Program-made: the position numbers and the translations under genes
The notes under the pieces: model-generated
Databases searched by the model: none
Seen by the model: the letters and a program-made list of their open reading frames with translations, nothing else
Told to the model about the DNA's origin: nothing
In this document: piece by piece, positions 36,781 to 45,509 of the stretch
Position numbering within the stretch: position 1 is the first letter of the stretch
Layout of the letters: every line of letters starts with the position of its first letter
Source: an uncultured Eubacteriales bacterium
Lineage (GTDB): Bacteria > Bacillota > Clostridia > Lachnospirales > Cellulosilyticaceae
Length of the DNA: 64,000 bases
NCBI GenBank assembly: GCA_900551325.1
Contig: URVM01000004.1
Coordinates: 1-64,000 of the forward strand
Direction of reading: 5' to 3'

Positions 36781-36869
36781 AATCTTATCTCTTACATATC
36801 TATTTTCTTATCTTTTACATATCCATTTTATATCTTATTTATCTCTTCATTTACATACCTATTTCTCCC

Positions 36870-37565
36870 CTATAACTTAACTTGTACTGGTGAATCTAAG
36901 ATAATACAATCTGGTTCAACAGTGCAATCATAAGCTAAAACTTGTACCCCCTTACTTACCGCTTCCTTAAGGGCTATACCAAAAGCTTCATGGGTTATAA
37001 CATTAGGAGTGAAATACTTCACATCTTTCATTTGAATAATAAAGATAATATAAGCCTTAAACCCATTTGAAGCTGCATCTATAAGTTCATGAATATGTTT
37101 CACACCTCGTTCCGTTGGTGCATCTGGAAATCTTACAATACCACCTTCTTCAAGTGTGACTCCTTTTACTTCAATAAAAGCCTTATCTTTTTCTGTTTCT
37201 ACATAAGCATCAAATCTTGAATTTTTATATGTCTTTTCTGGTTGAACACAAATATCCCTTCCTTCTAAACCAGGAAGTACAAGCGTTCCACTAGCTAGCG
37301 CTTCATAAACTACTTTATTAGGTATTTGTGAATCCATATTAATAAGCCTGTCCCCTTTTCTAACAGCAATAAGAGAGTAAGCTGTTTTTCTATTTGGATT
37401 ATCACTATGTTCTAAATAAACCTTTACACCTGGGATAAGAATCTCCTTACAACGTCCTGTATTTTTTACATGTACCTTTTCTTCTTTTCCATCTATTTCA
37501 CAAAAAGCTATAAATCGATTAGGCCTTCTTAAAAAGATGGCTTCTTTTATATTAGAATATTTCAT
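36870..37565 (-). CDS. sfsA: SfsA family DNA/RNA nuclease-like protein
   Basis: A 231-residue SfsA homologue. The N-terminal OB-like part (RRPNRFIAFCEIDGKEEKVHVKNTGR, in part FIAFCEIDG and HVKNTGR) is followed by a PD-(D/E)xK-type nuclease core: SRFDAYVE (Asp) and AFIEVKGVTL (Glu-x-Lys), then FPDAPTERGVKHI. First described as a sugar fermentation stimulation factor in E. coli; a nuclease or DNA-binding role is suggested by the fold. Monocistronic with AAGGAAG before the ATG. Confidence 0.9.
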   Translation of the reverse strand: MKYSNIKEAIFLRRPNRFIAFCEIDGKEEKVHVKNTGRCKEILIPGVKVYLEHSDNPNRKTAYSLIAVRKGDRLINMDSQIPNKVVYEALASGTLVLPGLEGRDICVQPEKTYKNSRFDAYVETEKDKAFIEVKGVTLEEGGIVRFPDAPTERGVKHIHELIDAASNGFKAYIIFIIQMKDVKYFTPNVITHEAFGIALKEAVSKGVQVLAYDCTVEPDCIILDSPVQVKL

Positions 37566-37770
37566 ATACTCTTCCTTTCTTCATTTATATATTCTTTATT
37601 TATATGTTTGATTATCCTGCTACTTATTTTCTTATTTTCTTATTTATATCCTTTCCAATAGGTCTAAAAAATAATTTTCCTTATCTATTATAACTTACTT
37701 AACTACTCATACAACAAAGTGGCTATCACCACATTTCTTCCGCTATATAACCTTAGGTGCATATAAAAAA

Positions 37771-37810
37771 AGATATAGAATAGATTATTTCTCTTACCTA
37801 TTCTATATCT
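37771..37810 (-). terminator. Rho-independent terminator of the MATE gene
   Basis: AGATATAGAATAG pairs exactly with CTATTCTATATCT; an A6 run on the left becomes a U run on the minus strand. Confidence 0.75.
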
Positions 37811-37820
37811 ATTTATTCTA

Positions 37821-39191
37821 TTAAACTTCAGCTATTTTCTTTTTATAGAGAGTCTTTTTCTTCACTAAGTAAATCAAAATAGCTACAATAACAATCCCTT
37901 TAAGTATACTACTGATAGTAACACTCCACCATACACCATTTATACCTAAAATTTCAGGTCTACACAAGAAATATGCCATTGGAATACGTGCACCTGTTAA
38001 AAGAATGCTCATGATAGAAGGAATATATGTTCTTCCTAATCCATTGAATAAACCTGTTGTTGTAATTTCAATACACATAAAAAGCTGTGAATAACCTAAA
38101 ATTCTAAGGTAAACTTCTCCACCTGCTATAGCTTCTGCTTCAGGAATAAATATTGCAAACAGTGGTCTACCAAAGCCAACAAGCAATACTGTAGCAAAAA
38201 TACCAAGAGCAAGTGAAAGTCCCATGGTTACTTTATAGCCCTTTTCAATACGATCATATTTACTAGCACCATAATTTTGCCCTGTAAAAGTACCAAGTGC
38301 TGTAGAAAGTCCTCCTGCTGTCATCCATGAGATGGCTTCAATTTGAGAACCTACCTTTTGGACAGCTATAGATACTGGCCCAAATATAGCAATGATACGC
38401 CCTAATACCATAGAGAATAAAGTAAAGAGTCCACTTTGGACAGCTGCTGGAAAGCCTATTACACATAAAGTTTTAATAGAATCCCAATGTGGCTTTGCAA
38501 AAAGATTAATATGCAAATAACTTTCTTTTCTTCTAATCAGTACAATGATAAAGCATAAACTTACAACTACCTGGGCTGCAGCTGTAGCAAGTGCTGCCCC
38601 TAATACACCCATTGGTGGAATAGGGCCTAACCCTAAAATAAGTAATGGGTCAAAAACCATATTAAAAATCAGCCCAATTGTATTTAAGATAAATGGTGTT
38701 TTACTATCTCCAAGTCCATTAAAAATAGATGTAAAGACAGGATTCATAAAGTAAAATACCATACTAAATGCCATAACAATTAAATATACTTTTGACATTT
38801 CTATAATATTTGCGTCACCTAATTTGAAAAAGCCAATTAAAGGATCTGCAAATACGTACATGGCTATACCATATAAAATAGATAACACCACATTAATTTG
38901 AACGGCACTTGTAATAAAGTGTTTCGTGCCTTCGTAGTCTTTTTCCCCAATACTTTGAGCAACTTTTATTTCTGCTCCTATTTTGGATATCATAATAAAT
39001 GCCATAGCAAACCAAGTATAAAATCCTGCTGTTCCTACAGCTGCTACTGCACTACTTCCTACACGACCAATCCAAATCATATCTGTCATATTGTAGGCCA
39101 TTTGAATAAAAGATGTCCCCATAATAGGAAGGGATAGTTTTATCAATTTTCCTACCATACTACCTTCTGTTAAATCAATTCTTTTTTCCAT
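37821..39191 (-). CDS. MATE family multidrug efflux transporter
   Basis: A 456-residue membrane protein with about 12 transmembrane segments in two similar halves, each beginning with a pattern such as LIKLSLPIMGTSFIQMAYNMTDMIWIGRVG (given in part: LPIMGTSFIQMAYN) and GFPAAVQSGLFTL. MatE domains exchange Na+ or H+ for cationic drugs or metabolites. GAGG lies 6 bases before the ATG. No regulator gene is adjacent, so the substrate is not indicated. Confidence 0.9.
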   Translation of the reverse strand: MEKRIDLTEGSMVGKLIKLSLPIMGTSFIQMAYNMTDMIWIGRVGSSAVAAVGTAGFYTWFAMAFIMISKIGAEIKVAQSIGEKDYEGTKHFITSAVQINVVLSILYGIAMYVFADPLIGFFKLGDANIIEMSKVYLIVMAFSMVFYFMNPVFTSIFNGLGDSKTPFILNTIGLIFNMVFDPLLILGLGPIPPMGVLGAALATAAAQVVVSLCFIIVLIRRKESYLHINLFAKPHWDSIKTLCVIGFPAAVQSGLFTLFSMVLGRIIAIFGPVSIAVQKVGSQIEAISWMTAGGLSTALGTFTGQNYGASKYDRIEKGYKVTMGLSLALGIFATVLLVGFGRPLFAIFIPEAEAIAGGEVYLRILGYSQLFMCIEITTTGLFNGLGRTYIPSIMSILLTGARIPMAYFLCRPEILGINGVWWSVTISSILKGIVIVAILIYLVKKKTLYKKKIAEV

Positions 39192-39413
39192 ATTATCCTC
39201 TTTCTTATAAACATAGGGACACTTATTTTATTTTGTCCCTTAAAAAAGGCTACTTGTTAGTAGCCCTAATTGATTTCATTATATATAAATATTTTCTAAA
39301 GGTAAACCTTTTTACGTATGAAATGGTAACCTTTATTTTTATGTATGTCTATAAACTTAGCGGCATGAAATCTTCTACTCTTGGCTATACTCTCATGATG
39401 AGGAGGTATTACT

Positions 39414-40598
39414 ATGCAAAAATCATCCATTAAAGAATTGGTCACTAAATTTAAAGGTATAGACTTCACCTTAGAATTTTGGGATGGAGAATGTATTCAA
39501 GTTGGAGACCATACACCCAAATTTAAAGTTATCTTAAAAGAACCCATTCATACTTTTGATTTTATTAGAAGCTATACTTTAGCCTTTGGTGAGGCCTATA
39601 TGAAGGGCACACTTGAGATTGAAGGCGATTTATACGAAGCTTTAGATGCTATTTTACAATATAAAAGGTGCTTTCCTACCCACTTTCATTTACTTCCTAA
39701 CCTTTTTAATACTTCAACTTCTAAGCAAAATCAAAAGAAACAAGTTAGTAGTCACTACGACTTAGGCAACGATTTTTATAAACTTTGGCTAGATGAAACC
39801 ATGAGCTATTCATGTGCTTATTTCGAACAACCTACCTATACTTTATACCAAGCACAAATGAGCAAAATCCACTATATTTTACGCAAACTCAATTTAAAAG
39901 AAGGTGACTCCCTTCTTGACATTGGTTGTGGTTGGGGTAATCTACTTATTGAAGCTGCCAAAAAATACGGTATTCGTGGTGTTGGTATTACTTTAAGTAA
40001 GGAACAGTTTGCAGCCTTCAATGATAAAATTAAGGCAGAAAATTTATGTGACCAGCTTGAAGTGCGTCTCATGGACTATCGAGATTTAAGTAAATGTGAA
40101 GATAGGTTTGATCGTATTGTAAGTGTAGGTATGTTAGAGCACGTAGGCCGTAAAAACTATGACCTTTTCTTTAAATCCCTTGACCATGTACTAAAGGACG
40201 AAGGCGTACTCTTACTCCACTATATTAGTAGCCTTACAGAGTCCCCAGGTGATGCCTGGATTAAAAAGTATATTTTCCCTGGTGGTGTCATTCCAAGCTT
40301 AAGAGAAATTATAAGCTTATCAGCAAACTATCACTACTATACTATTGATGTAGAAAGTTTAAGACGTCACTATACAAAGACTCTCCTTTGCTGGCTTCAT
40401 AATTTCAACTATGCCCTTCCTGAAATATCAAAAGACTTTGATCAAGACTTTATTCGTATGTGGCGCTTATATCTAGCTTCTTGTGCTGCCTGCTTTAACA
40501 ATGGTATTGTAGACCTACACCAGATTGTCTTTACAAAACATGTAAACAATGAACTTCCTCTTACACGTCGTCCACTCTATCCAAATGACTCTTTTTAA
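39414..40598 (+). CDS. cfa: Cyclopropane-fatty-acyl-phospholipid synthase
   Basis: A 394-residue SAM-dependent enzyme that methylenates double bonds of membrane lipids. The N-terminal lipid-binding domain (1-110) leads to a methyltransferase domain with motif I LDIGCGWGNLLIEAA, and the CFA marks YDLGNDFYKLWLDETMSYSCAYF (in part DLGNDFYKLWLD) and GMLEHVG. All main CFA synthase motifs are present. GAGGAGG lies 8 bases before the ATG. Modifies the membrane, often under acid or stationary-phase stress. Confidence 0.93.
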   Translation: MQKSSIKELVTKFKGIDFTLEFWDGECIQVGDHTPKFKVILKEPIHTFDFIRSYTLAFGEAYMKGTLEIEGDLYEALDAILQYKRCFPTHFHLLPNLFNTSTSKQNQKKQVSSHYDLGNDFYKLWLDETMSYSCAYFEQPTYTLYQAQMSKIHYILRKLNLKEGDSLLDIGCGWGNLLIEAAKKYGIRGVGITLSKEQFAAFNDKIKAENLCDQLEVRLMDYRDLSKCEDRFDRIVSVGMLEHVGRKNYDLFFKSLDHVLKDEGVLLLHYISSLTESPGDAWIKKYIFPGGVIPSLREIISLSANYHYYTIDVESLRRHYTKTLLCWLHNFNYALPEISKDFDQDFIRMWRLYLASCAACFNNGIVDLHQIVFTKHVNNELPLTRRPLYPNDSF

Positions 40599-40636
40599 TA
40601 AACTCTTTTCTAAAATATACATTCCTTTAGAAATAC

Positions 40637-40675
40637 AAAAGAACTATCAACGGATATACCTTTGATAGTTCTTTT
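40637..40675. terminator. Bidirectional terminator between cfa and the sugar kinase gene
   Basis: AAAAGAACTATCAA pairs with TTGATAGTTCTTTT across an 11-base loop, between the convergent genes. Confidence 0.8.
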
Positions 40676-40679
40676 AATC

Positions 40680-41582
40680 TTATAAACTTTTAAGTAAGCT
40701 AAGTATTTCTTCTTTTGTTCCAAGTGTATTTGAAAAGGCTGTGGCACTACCTGCTGCTAAACCCCATTTTAAGGCTTCTTTTATATCCTTTTGTTCAAGA
40801 TAGCCTGCTAAAAAACCTGCTACCATAGAATCACCTGCACCTACGGTGTTTTTAACTTGCCCTTCTATAGGAAGAGCTTCTACCACTTCGCCTTGCTCTG
40901 TTAGTAGAATGGCTCCCTTGTCTCCTCTAGAAACAATTACGTTTCTAGCACCCATATCTTGTAATTTCTTAGCATATACAAGGATTTCATCCCTTGTTTC
41001 TAATGCTACACTAAATAATTCACTCAGTTCATGATGATTTGGCTTAATAAGAAAAGGTCTATAAGGAAGTGCTTTTATAAGTAAATCTTTAGTAGCATCT
41101 ACTATGACTTCTACCTTACTACTAACTACCCTTTTAATAAGCATTTCATAAGTATTAGCCTGTAACATACTTGGAATACTACCAGCTAGAACTAGAAAAT
41201 CACCTTCTTGTAATGCATCAAGTTGTACATAAAGTTTATTTAAAGCTTCCTGGTGAATATAAGGGCCTATACCATTAATTTCTGTCTCCACTTCACTTTT
41301 CAACTTCATATTAATACGAGATAGGCCTTCTTCTACTTCAATAAACTTATGTGTGATGCCTTCTTCATCTAGTAATCTTAAAATTTCTCTACCAGTAAAT
41401 CCAGCCACAAAGCCTAGTGCACAGTTATCTACACCTAATCGCTTCAATACAGACGAAACATTAATCCCTTTTCCGCCTACTTCCATTTGTTCTTCTACTA
41501 TACGATTTACTTGTCCTACTTGAAAATCAGGTACCTTCACTACATAATCTAGTGCTGGATTAAAGGTTACAGTATAAATCAT
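40680..41582 (-). CDS. fruK: 1-phosphofructokinase-type PfkB family kinase
   Basis: A 300-residue ribokinase-fold enzyme. The start MIYTVTFNPALDYVV and GGKGINVSSVLKRLG (about 37-52) are typical of the FruK/LacC branch. The catalytic Asp is in NTVGAGDSMVAGF near the C terminus. The reaction is ATP-dependent phosphorylation of fructose 1-phosphate or tagatose 6-phosphate; FruK fits best, but without a fructose PTS gene next to it, LacC is not excluded. GGGGG precedes the ATG; a lipoprotein gene lies 10 bases upstream. Confidence 0.82.
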   Translation of the reverse strand: MIYTVTFNPALDYVVKVPDFQVGQVNRIVEEQMEVGGKGINVSSVLKRLGVDNCALGFVAGFTGREILRLLDEEGITHKFIEVEEGLSRINMKLKSEVETEINGIGPYIHQEALNKLYVQLDALQEGDFLVLAGSIPSMLQANTYEMLIKRVVSSKVEVIVDATKDLLIKALPYRPFLIKPNHHELSELFSVALETRDEILVYAKKLQDMGARNVIVSRGDKGAILLTEQGEVVEALPIEGQVKNTVGAGDSMVAGFLAGYLEQKDIKEALKWGLAAGSATAFSNTLGTKEEILSLLKSL

Positions 41583-41592
41583 CTTATGCCCC

Positions 41593-42177
41593 CTAGTTAT
41601 ACACTTTTTCTTGACCGGCTGGTATCTCTTCTAAGGTTAAAACTTGTAAGATAGGATAGACTTCTCCACTTACTTCATCCACACCTTCTTCTATAACACC
41701 AGTTGCACGTACCCAAGTCTTTTCTTCTGGCCAAGCTTCTTGATACACTGCATCGAGTCCCACATAGATTTCATGACCATGCTCCTCATGTGGCAAATCA
41801 TAAAACCTAATAATAGCCGTTCTACCTTCTTCTAATTGGGTCACCATACCTTCATACTGCAATGTCTTACCTATATAATCTGGTAAGTTGTTATAAAGTT
41901 TATCTGTGTCCGTTACAAAGTTTTCACTACCTATAATGTAATCTATGCCCTCTGGTGGTTGTAAATCATTAAGATAGCCTTTAGGTTCATTCTCATTTTC
42001 TACAGATATATTCTCTTCACCTGGAGCTTGTCCTACTTCTTTATCTGTAGTTTCAACTTGGCTAGTGTTCCCTTCAGTTACTGCCTTAGTATTTCCATTT
42101 AGGGCATTTCCACATCCTGTAAACATTAAACAAGCACATAAGCTTAAACAACTTAGTTTTTGCCATTGTCTATTCAT
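41593..42177 (-). CDS. Lipoprotein with OB-fold-like domain
   Basis: A 194-residue exported lipoprotein: signal peptide with lipobox MFTGC (Cys22), an acidic, Thr/Glu-rich linker (about 25-65) and a soluble beta-rich domain (about 70-190: GKTLQYEGMVTQLEEGRTAIIRF.., in part TLQYEGMV). It is reminiscent of the C-terminal domain of TIGR03943-type proteins, not certain. The ATG overlaps the stop of the 51-residue gene by 8 bases. Function unknown; outer face of the membrane. Confidence 0.65.
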   Translation of the reverse strand: MNRQWQKLSCLSLCACLMFTGCGNALNGNTKAVTEGNTSQVETTDKEVGQAPGEENISVENENEPKGYLNDLQPPEGIDYIIGSENFVTDTDKLYNNLPDYIGKTLQYEGMVTQLEEGRTAIIRFYDLPHEEHGHEIYVGLDAVYQEAWPEEKTWVRATGVIEEGVDEVSGEVYPILQVLTLEEIPAGQEKVYN

Positions 42178-42325
42178 TTTCTTTTAAACCTTCTTTAGTA
42201 GACTCTTTTTCACGTTCTTCTTTTTTAGTCTTTTGTATAAAAGCACCTAATTTCTTAAAAGCTTCTTCGTAAGTAATAGGTTCTAAGTCTTGTGTATTTA
42301 TAGATTTATCTTTATTATTTTCCAT
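42170..42325 (-). CDS. Small charged protein, 51 residues
   Basis: A short gene with AAAGGAG 10 bases before the ATG and a stop codon overlapping the start of the lipoprotein gene (ATGAATAG), the typical arrangement of a translationally coupled pair. The product is hydrophilic, rich in Lys and Glu, with a predicted helix (YEEAFKKLGAFIQKTKKEE). It has no signal peptide. The helix loosely resembles XseB, but the protein is too short at the core motif. Function unknown. Confidence 0.6.
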   Translation of the reverse strand: MENNKDKSINTQDLEPITYEEAFKKLGAFIQKTKKEEREKESTKEGLKENE

Positions 42326-42407
42326 GATTTTAACTCCTTTTGTAAAAAAATATTCAATACTACTATACCTCTTATCAATGAAATTGTATAGCTTATAGAG
42401 TTAAAAA

Positions 42408-42445
42408 ACCTTCTAATTATTGATTTATTTTTCAATAATTAGAAG
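42408..42445. terminator. Rho-independent terminator
   Basis: CCTTCTAATTATTGA pairs exactly with TCAATAATTAGAAGG, with an A6 run on the left, ending the 42487-42939 gene on the minus strand. Confidence 0.75.
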
Positions 42446-42486
42446 GACTTCCTATTTATCACCATAATATGTTCTACATTGTAAAC

Positions 42487-42939
42487 TTATATCTTCTCCC
42501 CACAATTCTTACAAAACTTTGCATCTTCGTCATTAAGCCCACTACATTTGGGGCATCTTACCTTAATAATACAAGCAACATTATTATTTTCTAGCTCCTG
42601 TTTTTTATTACTTATCAAATCAATATTTTCTATTACATCATTTATCATTTCCCCAGTAGCTTTATTGTACGGTTTTAAGTCCTCCCTTGCTTTTTCAGGA
42701 TCTAGTATAAGCCCTGACCCTGCCACTCCTCCAGCTCCTATACCCATTAAGATACCACCTACTATCATACAAATCATTCCTATTAAAGCAGTCTTAAAAA
42801 ATAATGGCATCTCCATACTAAACCCAACATCTTGTGATGTTAGAAAAAATGAAGAAATAAATAGAATCCCACCTAATGCTAAAAGACCTTGCCCCATATG
42901 ATAGACTATCTTTCTTTCCTTTGAAATCTTATTTGACAT
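42487..42939 (-). CDS. Membrane protein with C-terminal zinc ribbon
   Basis: A 150-residue protein; ATG at 42939 preferred over a GTG 9 bases upstream. Two membrane segments (about 18-36 and 44-70) are followed by a soluble helical part and a zinc-ribbon end CPKCSGLNDEDAKFCKNCG (two CxxC knuckles). Such zinc ribbons are common in stress-related membrane proteins of Firmicutes. Function unknown. It is monocistronic. Confidence 0.65.
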   Translation of the reverse strand: MSNKISKERKIVYHMGQGLLALGGILFISSFFLTSQDVGFSMEMPLFFKTALIGMICMIVGGILMGIGAGGVAGSGLILDPEKAREDLKPYNKATGEMINDVIENIDLISNKKQELENNNVACIIKVRCPKCSGLNDEDAKFCKNCGEKI

Positions 42940-43172
42940 ACGCTCCACCGCCCTAGTTTATTATCATTTGATTTATCAAGCATTATTAAAAATCCTAACC
43001 TTTTACTTGTAGACTATTTTTTATACATGGAGTTCCTATTTTATCTACTCTTAAGAAAATCTCTATGTGAGTATATTAAAAGTATTAAATAACCTATTTC
43101 AAAGCTCCTTAACCTTCTTTAACTCCTTCTCTCTTAATCATTCATCGCACTACAAATAAGAAAAAATACTTC

Positions 43173-43892
43173 CTATAATATAAACATTAGAGTAATTATA
43201 GGATAAGCATAGCTAACATTCTTTTTAACAAGCACATAGGTCATACCATATAAAACACTACAAAAAGCTGCCACCAAACCTGTACTTAGACTACCTTTTG
43301 TTAGTAGATGAACAATTCCCCAGCTTATACCACAAATTATGCCACCCCAAGGAATTATACTACTCCATTTAGATTTTAGTTTAAAAGTTAACTCTCCATA
43401 ATGCTGACCAAAGGCAATAATTAATAATACTAATACAGTTTCAAAGAGGTAATAAATATATTGGAATATATAAGCAATCCATCCCATTTGTCCATATGTA
43501 CTCATCTTTGAACTAAATTCTCCTATAAACTTAAGTTGCCCACCCCAAGATATATACGATATGATTAAGCAAATACACATAAATAGAAATACCAAAGCTA
43601 AAGCTCTAATTGTAGGCTTCTCTTTATATTTCAATAAATCAAATCCATCTTTATAAGCTTCTTGATATAGAAGATAACTCATACTTCCCCATACAATACA
43701 AGTAATACTCCAATGTATTAATGTACCACTTATCCCCCACTCTCTATAGTTAGTTGTTCCATATAGCATGCCTTCTATCATCATAATCACAACCTCTAAA
43801 CCTAAACCACCAAAAGCATACAATGCTAAATTTAGGTACTTGCCCTTTTTATGAGTCTTAATCTGATCACTTCCTAACTTTTCTAAGTTCAT
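43173..43892 (-). CDS. Polytopic membrane protein, weakly CPBP-like
   Basis: A 239-residue protein with about six hydrophobic segments. Near residue 195 it has WGIVHLLTKGSLSTGL, similar to one motif of CPBP intramembrane proteases, but the EExxR motif of active members is not seen, so protease activity is not claimed. GGAGGG lies 6 bases before the ATG. Before island integration it would have been the first gene downstream of spo0A. Confidence 0.6.
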   Translation of the reverse strand: MNLEKLGSDQIKTHKKGKYLNLALYAFGGLGLEVVIMMIEGMLYGTTNYREWGISGTLIHWSITCIVWGSMSYLLYQEAYKDGFDLLKYKEKPTIRALALVFLFMCICLIISYISWGGQLKFIGEFSSKMSTYGQMGWIAYIFQYIYYLFETVLVLLIIAFGQHYGELTFKLKSKWSSIIPWGGIICGISWGIVHLLTKGSLSTGLVAAFCSVLYGMTYVLVKKNVSYAYPIITLMFIL

Positions 43893-44009
43893 TATTATCC
43901 CTCCAGTTTTTATATTAACATTACAGAATTTATTTTATTTTTTCAACTATTTATTGCTTTATTGCAACAAATAATTTTAAGGTTTGTCACAGCTAAAAAT
44001 GTTTTTTAA

Positions 44010-44069
44010 GCCAATAAAGTCCTAATATTTATAGATTTTTTAACCTATAAATATTAGGACTTTGTTGGC
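44010..44069. terminator. Long 25-bp hairpin after the displaced spo0A end
   Basis: GCCAATAAAGTCCTAATATT.. (44010-44034) pairs along its full 25 bases (one G-U) with 44045-44069, across a 10-base loop. It lies about 100 bases after the displaced spo0A stop codon and is probably the original spo0A transcription terminator, although no clear T run follows on either strand. The rest of 43893-44170 is AT-rich without a gene. Confidence 0.55.
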
Positions 44070-44170
44070 TAGAATTAAAAGTATTTATCGGTTTCATAGC
44101 CGATTTTTAGTACTTTATTGTTCTGTTTGTTCTAAATGCTACTTAACTCTATCTCTTAATTATCAATACC

Positions 44171-44294
44171 TTAACCTACTTGAAGTTCAAGACGAAGTCT
44201 ATCAGCTATAAGAGCGATAAATTCTGAATTTGTAGGTTTCCCCTTACCGTTATTCACAGTATAACCAAATAATTTATCGATTGTATCCATCTTA
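44171..44294 (-). pseudogene. Displaced 3' end of spo0A (last 40 codons and stop)
   Basis: Translated on the minus strand this segment gives [20 protein letters not shown] and so on to LELQVG-stop, matching the end of intact Spo0A in 39 of 40 residues. In DNA it matches 62369-62492 in 107 of 124 bases (17 mismatches, one amino acid change). There is no start and no upstream coding part; homology stops at 44294. This is the orphan end left by insertion of the 18-kb island, and it marks the element's left border. Confidence 0.93.
44232..44260. repeat. att core copy, left (29 bases identical to 62430-62458)
   Basis: GTAGGTTTCCCCTTACCGTT.. is identical at both ends of the island. It encodes the Spo0A stretch around [11 protein letters not shown]. 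Tyrosine integrases need a short identical core, so crossover probably lies here; a 12-base identical stretch at 44283-44294 and 62481-62492 is the alternative. Confidence 0.7.
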
Positions 44295-44296
44295 TT

Positions 44297-44306
44297 ACAA
44301 GGGTTT
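44297..44306. repeat. Candidate integrase arm site (ACAAGGGTTT), left end
   Basis: ACAAGGGTTT is the exact complement of AAACCCTTGT at 62348-62357 on the other side of the att region. After excision, when both ends join, these 10-bp sequences would flank the attP site as an inverted pair, as arm-type integrase sites do. Confidence 0.4.
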
Positions 44307-44423
44307 GAGCTTTTTTATATAATTTTCTGATACTTAGTTTAGTGGTCTTTGTCATAAATATTAGTTGGTCTATAACTGAATATTCATGGGTTTGATTTAT
44401 TGTACCAATTTGTTATCTATTTC

Positions 44424-45467
44424 TCAAGTAATTTTACTAATTTTATCTTCTAATGATTTTTTAGAGATATGCTGAAACAATTTAAGATATTGATCTAAAT
44501 TTATCTCTCTAGCTATATTCCCTTGATAAGCATCTATACAGACTTTCTTAAATTCATCTAACTCTTCTGGCATATCCTTAAAATATAGATCTAGTTGATA
44601 TACTGCTTCTTCCTTAAAAGCAAATACCCTTTCCCATCTTCTTTTATGATTACTCACTCTTTTTCTTATCTTAGAATCTTTCTTTGATTTATTCGTTTCA
44701 TCATACCATAGTAACCTATCTTCTTTAATTCCTTTTAACTGGCAATAATGTGCTCTTGATGTTATCGTAATTGAAACTTCTCCTATATAAATCTCCACTA
44801 ACTTCCATTGATCGTATTTTTTATTTAATTCTTGGGTTCTTGCACCTTGTGTTCTAATAAAGACCACTTTATCACCTTTTCCTAAATCAAATCCATTTAA
44901 ATTAGTCGATGGACACCATATCCCACTTTCTCTTGCTTTTAGTACATTCTCCTCTTTTGATTCTTTATTAAAATTAGGACCTTGATACATTACCCATATC
45001 TTACTATACGTGGATTTATGAATCTGTCTGTTAAGTAATCTTAGTAAATTTTCTCTCACAAAACTAATAAAGTCATTCTCATCTAATTCAAATACATCCA
45101 ATGGATCATTCAAATTACGTGGCATTTCATCATGTGCTAATACTATAATACATCCTTTATCTCTCAAAAAATCTGTATATGTGTATCCTTTAGAATATTT
45201 TTTTCTGTGATACTCAAACTTAGATGTTATAAACTTAACCTCTGCTGGTTTAACATTGCTATCTCCTTCTATTTCTATTTGCTCTATATCTGGAAAATCC
45301 GTATTCAATATATTTTTTAGATACTTTACTCTTTTATATTCATTTTTGAGATTAAATTTTCCTTTTTTTACAACCCATTTCAACCTCAAAGTCCCTTCAT
45401 TATATTTTTCTAACATATACTCATATAGTGTCCACTCATGAATGAAAGACCAATTTCCACTTGGCAT
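44424..45467 (-). CDS. Unknown protein beside a DNA methyltransferase, probable restriction endonuclease
   Basis: A 347-residue protein I cannot place in a family. ATG at 45467 chosen because AGGAGG lies 8 bases upstream. Charged N-terminal half; a central beta-rich part (about 200-245) with WCPSTNLNGFDLGKGDKVVFI and WKLVEIYIGEV resembles EVE/PUA-like or similar DNA-reading folds; the C-terminal part is helical. It starts 43 bases after the methyltransferase gene on the same strand. Together they look like a type II restriction-modification pair. The enzymatic role is inferred from context only. Confidence 0.55.
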   Translation of the reverse strand: MPSGNWSFIHEWTLYEYMLEKYNEGTLRLKWVVKKGKFNLKNEYKRVKYLKNILNTDFPDIEQIEIEGDSNVKPAEVKFITSKFEYHRKKYSKGYTYTDFLRDKGCIIVLAHDEMPRNLNDPLDVFELDENDFISFVRENLLRLLNRQIHKSTYSKIWVMYQGPNFNKESKEENVLKARESGIWCPSTNLNGFDLGKGDKVVFIRTQGARTQELNKKYDQWKLVEIYIGEVSITITSRAHYCQLKGIKEDRLLWYDETNKSKKDSKIRKRVSNHKRRWERVFAFKEEAVYQLDLYFKDMPEELDEFKKVCIDAYQGNIAREINLDQYLKLFQHISKKSLEDKISKIT

Positions 45468-45509
45468 GGTTAACACCTCCTAATAAGATATTAACCATGC
45501 TTGTATTTT

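Noticed and set aside
36739..36933. Plus-strand 64-codon hydrophobic frame
   Set aside because: It overlaps the terminator hairpin and the sfsA 3' end and has no ribosome binding site.
42170..42325. Similarity of the 51-residue protein to XseB (exonuclease VII small subunit)
   Set aside because: YEEAFKKLGAFIQK loosely resembles the XseB helix, but the second helix motif is missing and there is no xseA gene nearby.
43173..43892. CPBP intramembrane protease
   Set aside because: Only one loosely similar WGxxH motif is visible and the EExxR motif is missing, so only a membrane protein is called.
44010..44069. Hairpin read as the left boundary inverted repeat of the island
   Set aside because: It lies outside the displaced spo0A end, on the chromosomal side, and has no partner at 62 kb. 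It is better explained as the native spo0A terminator.
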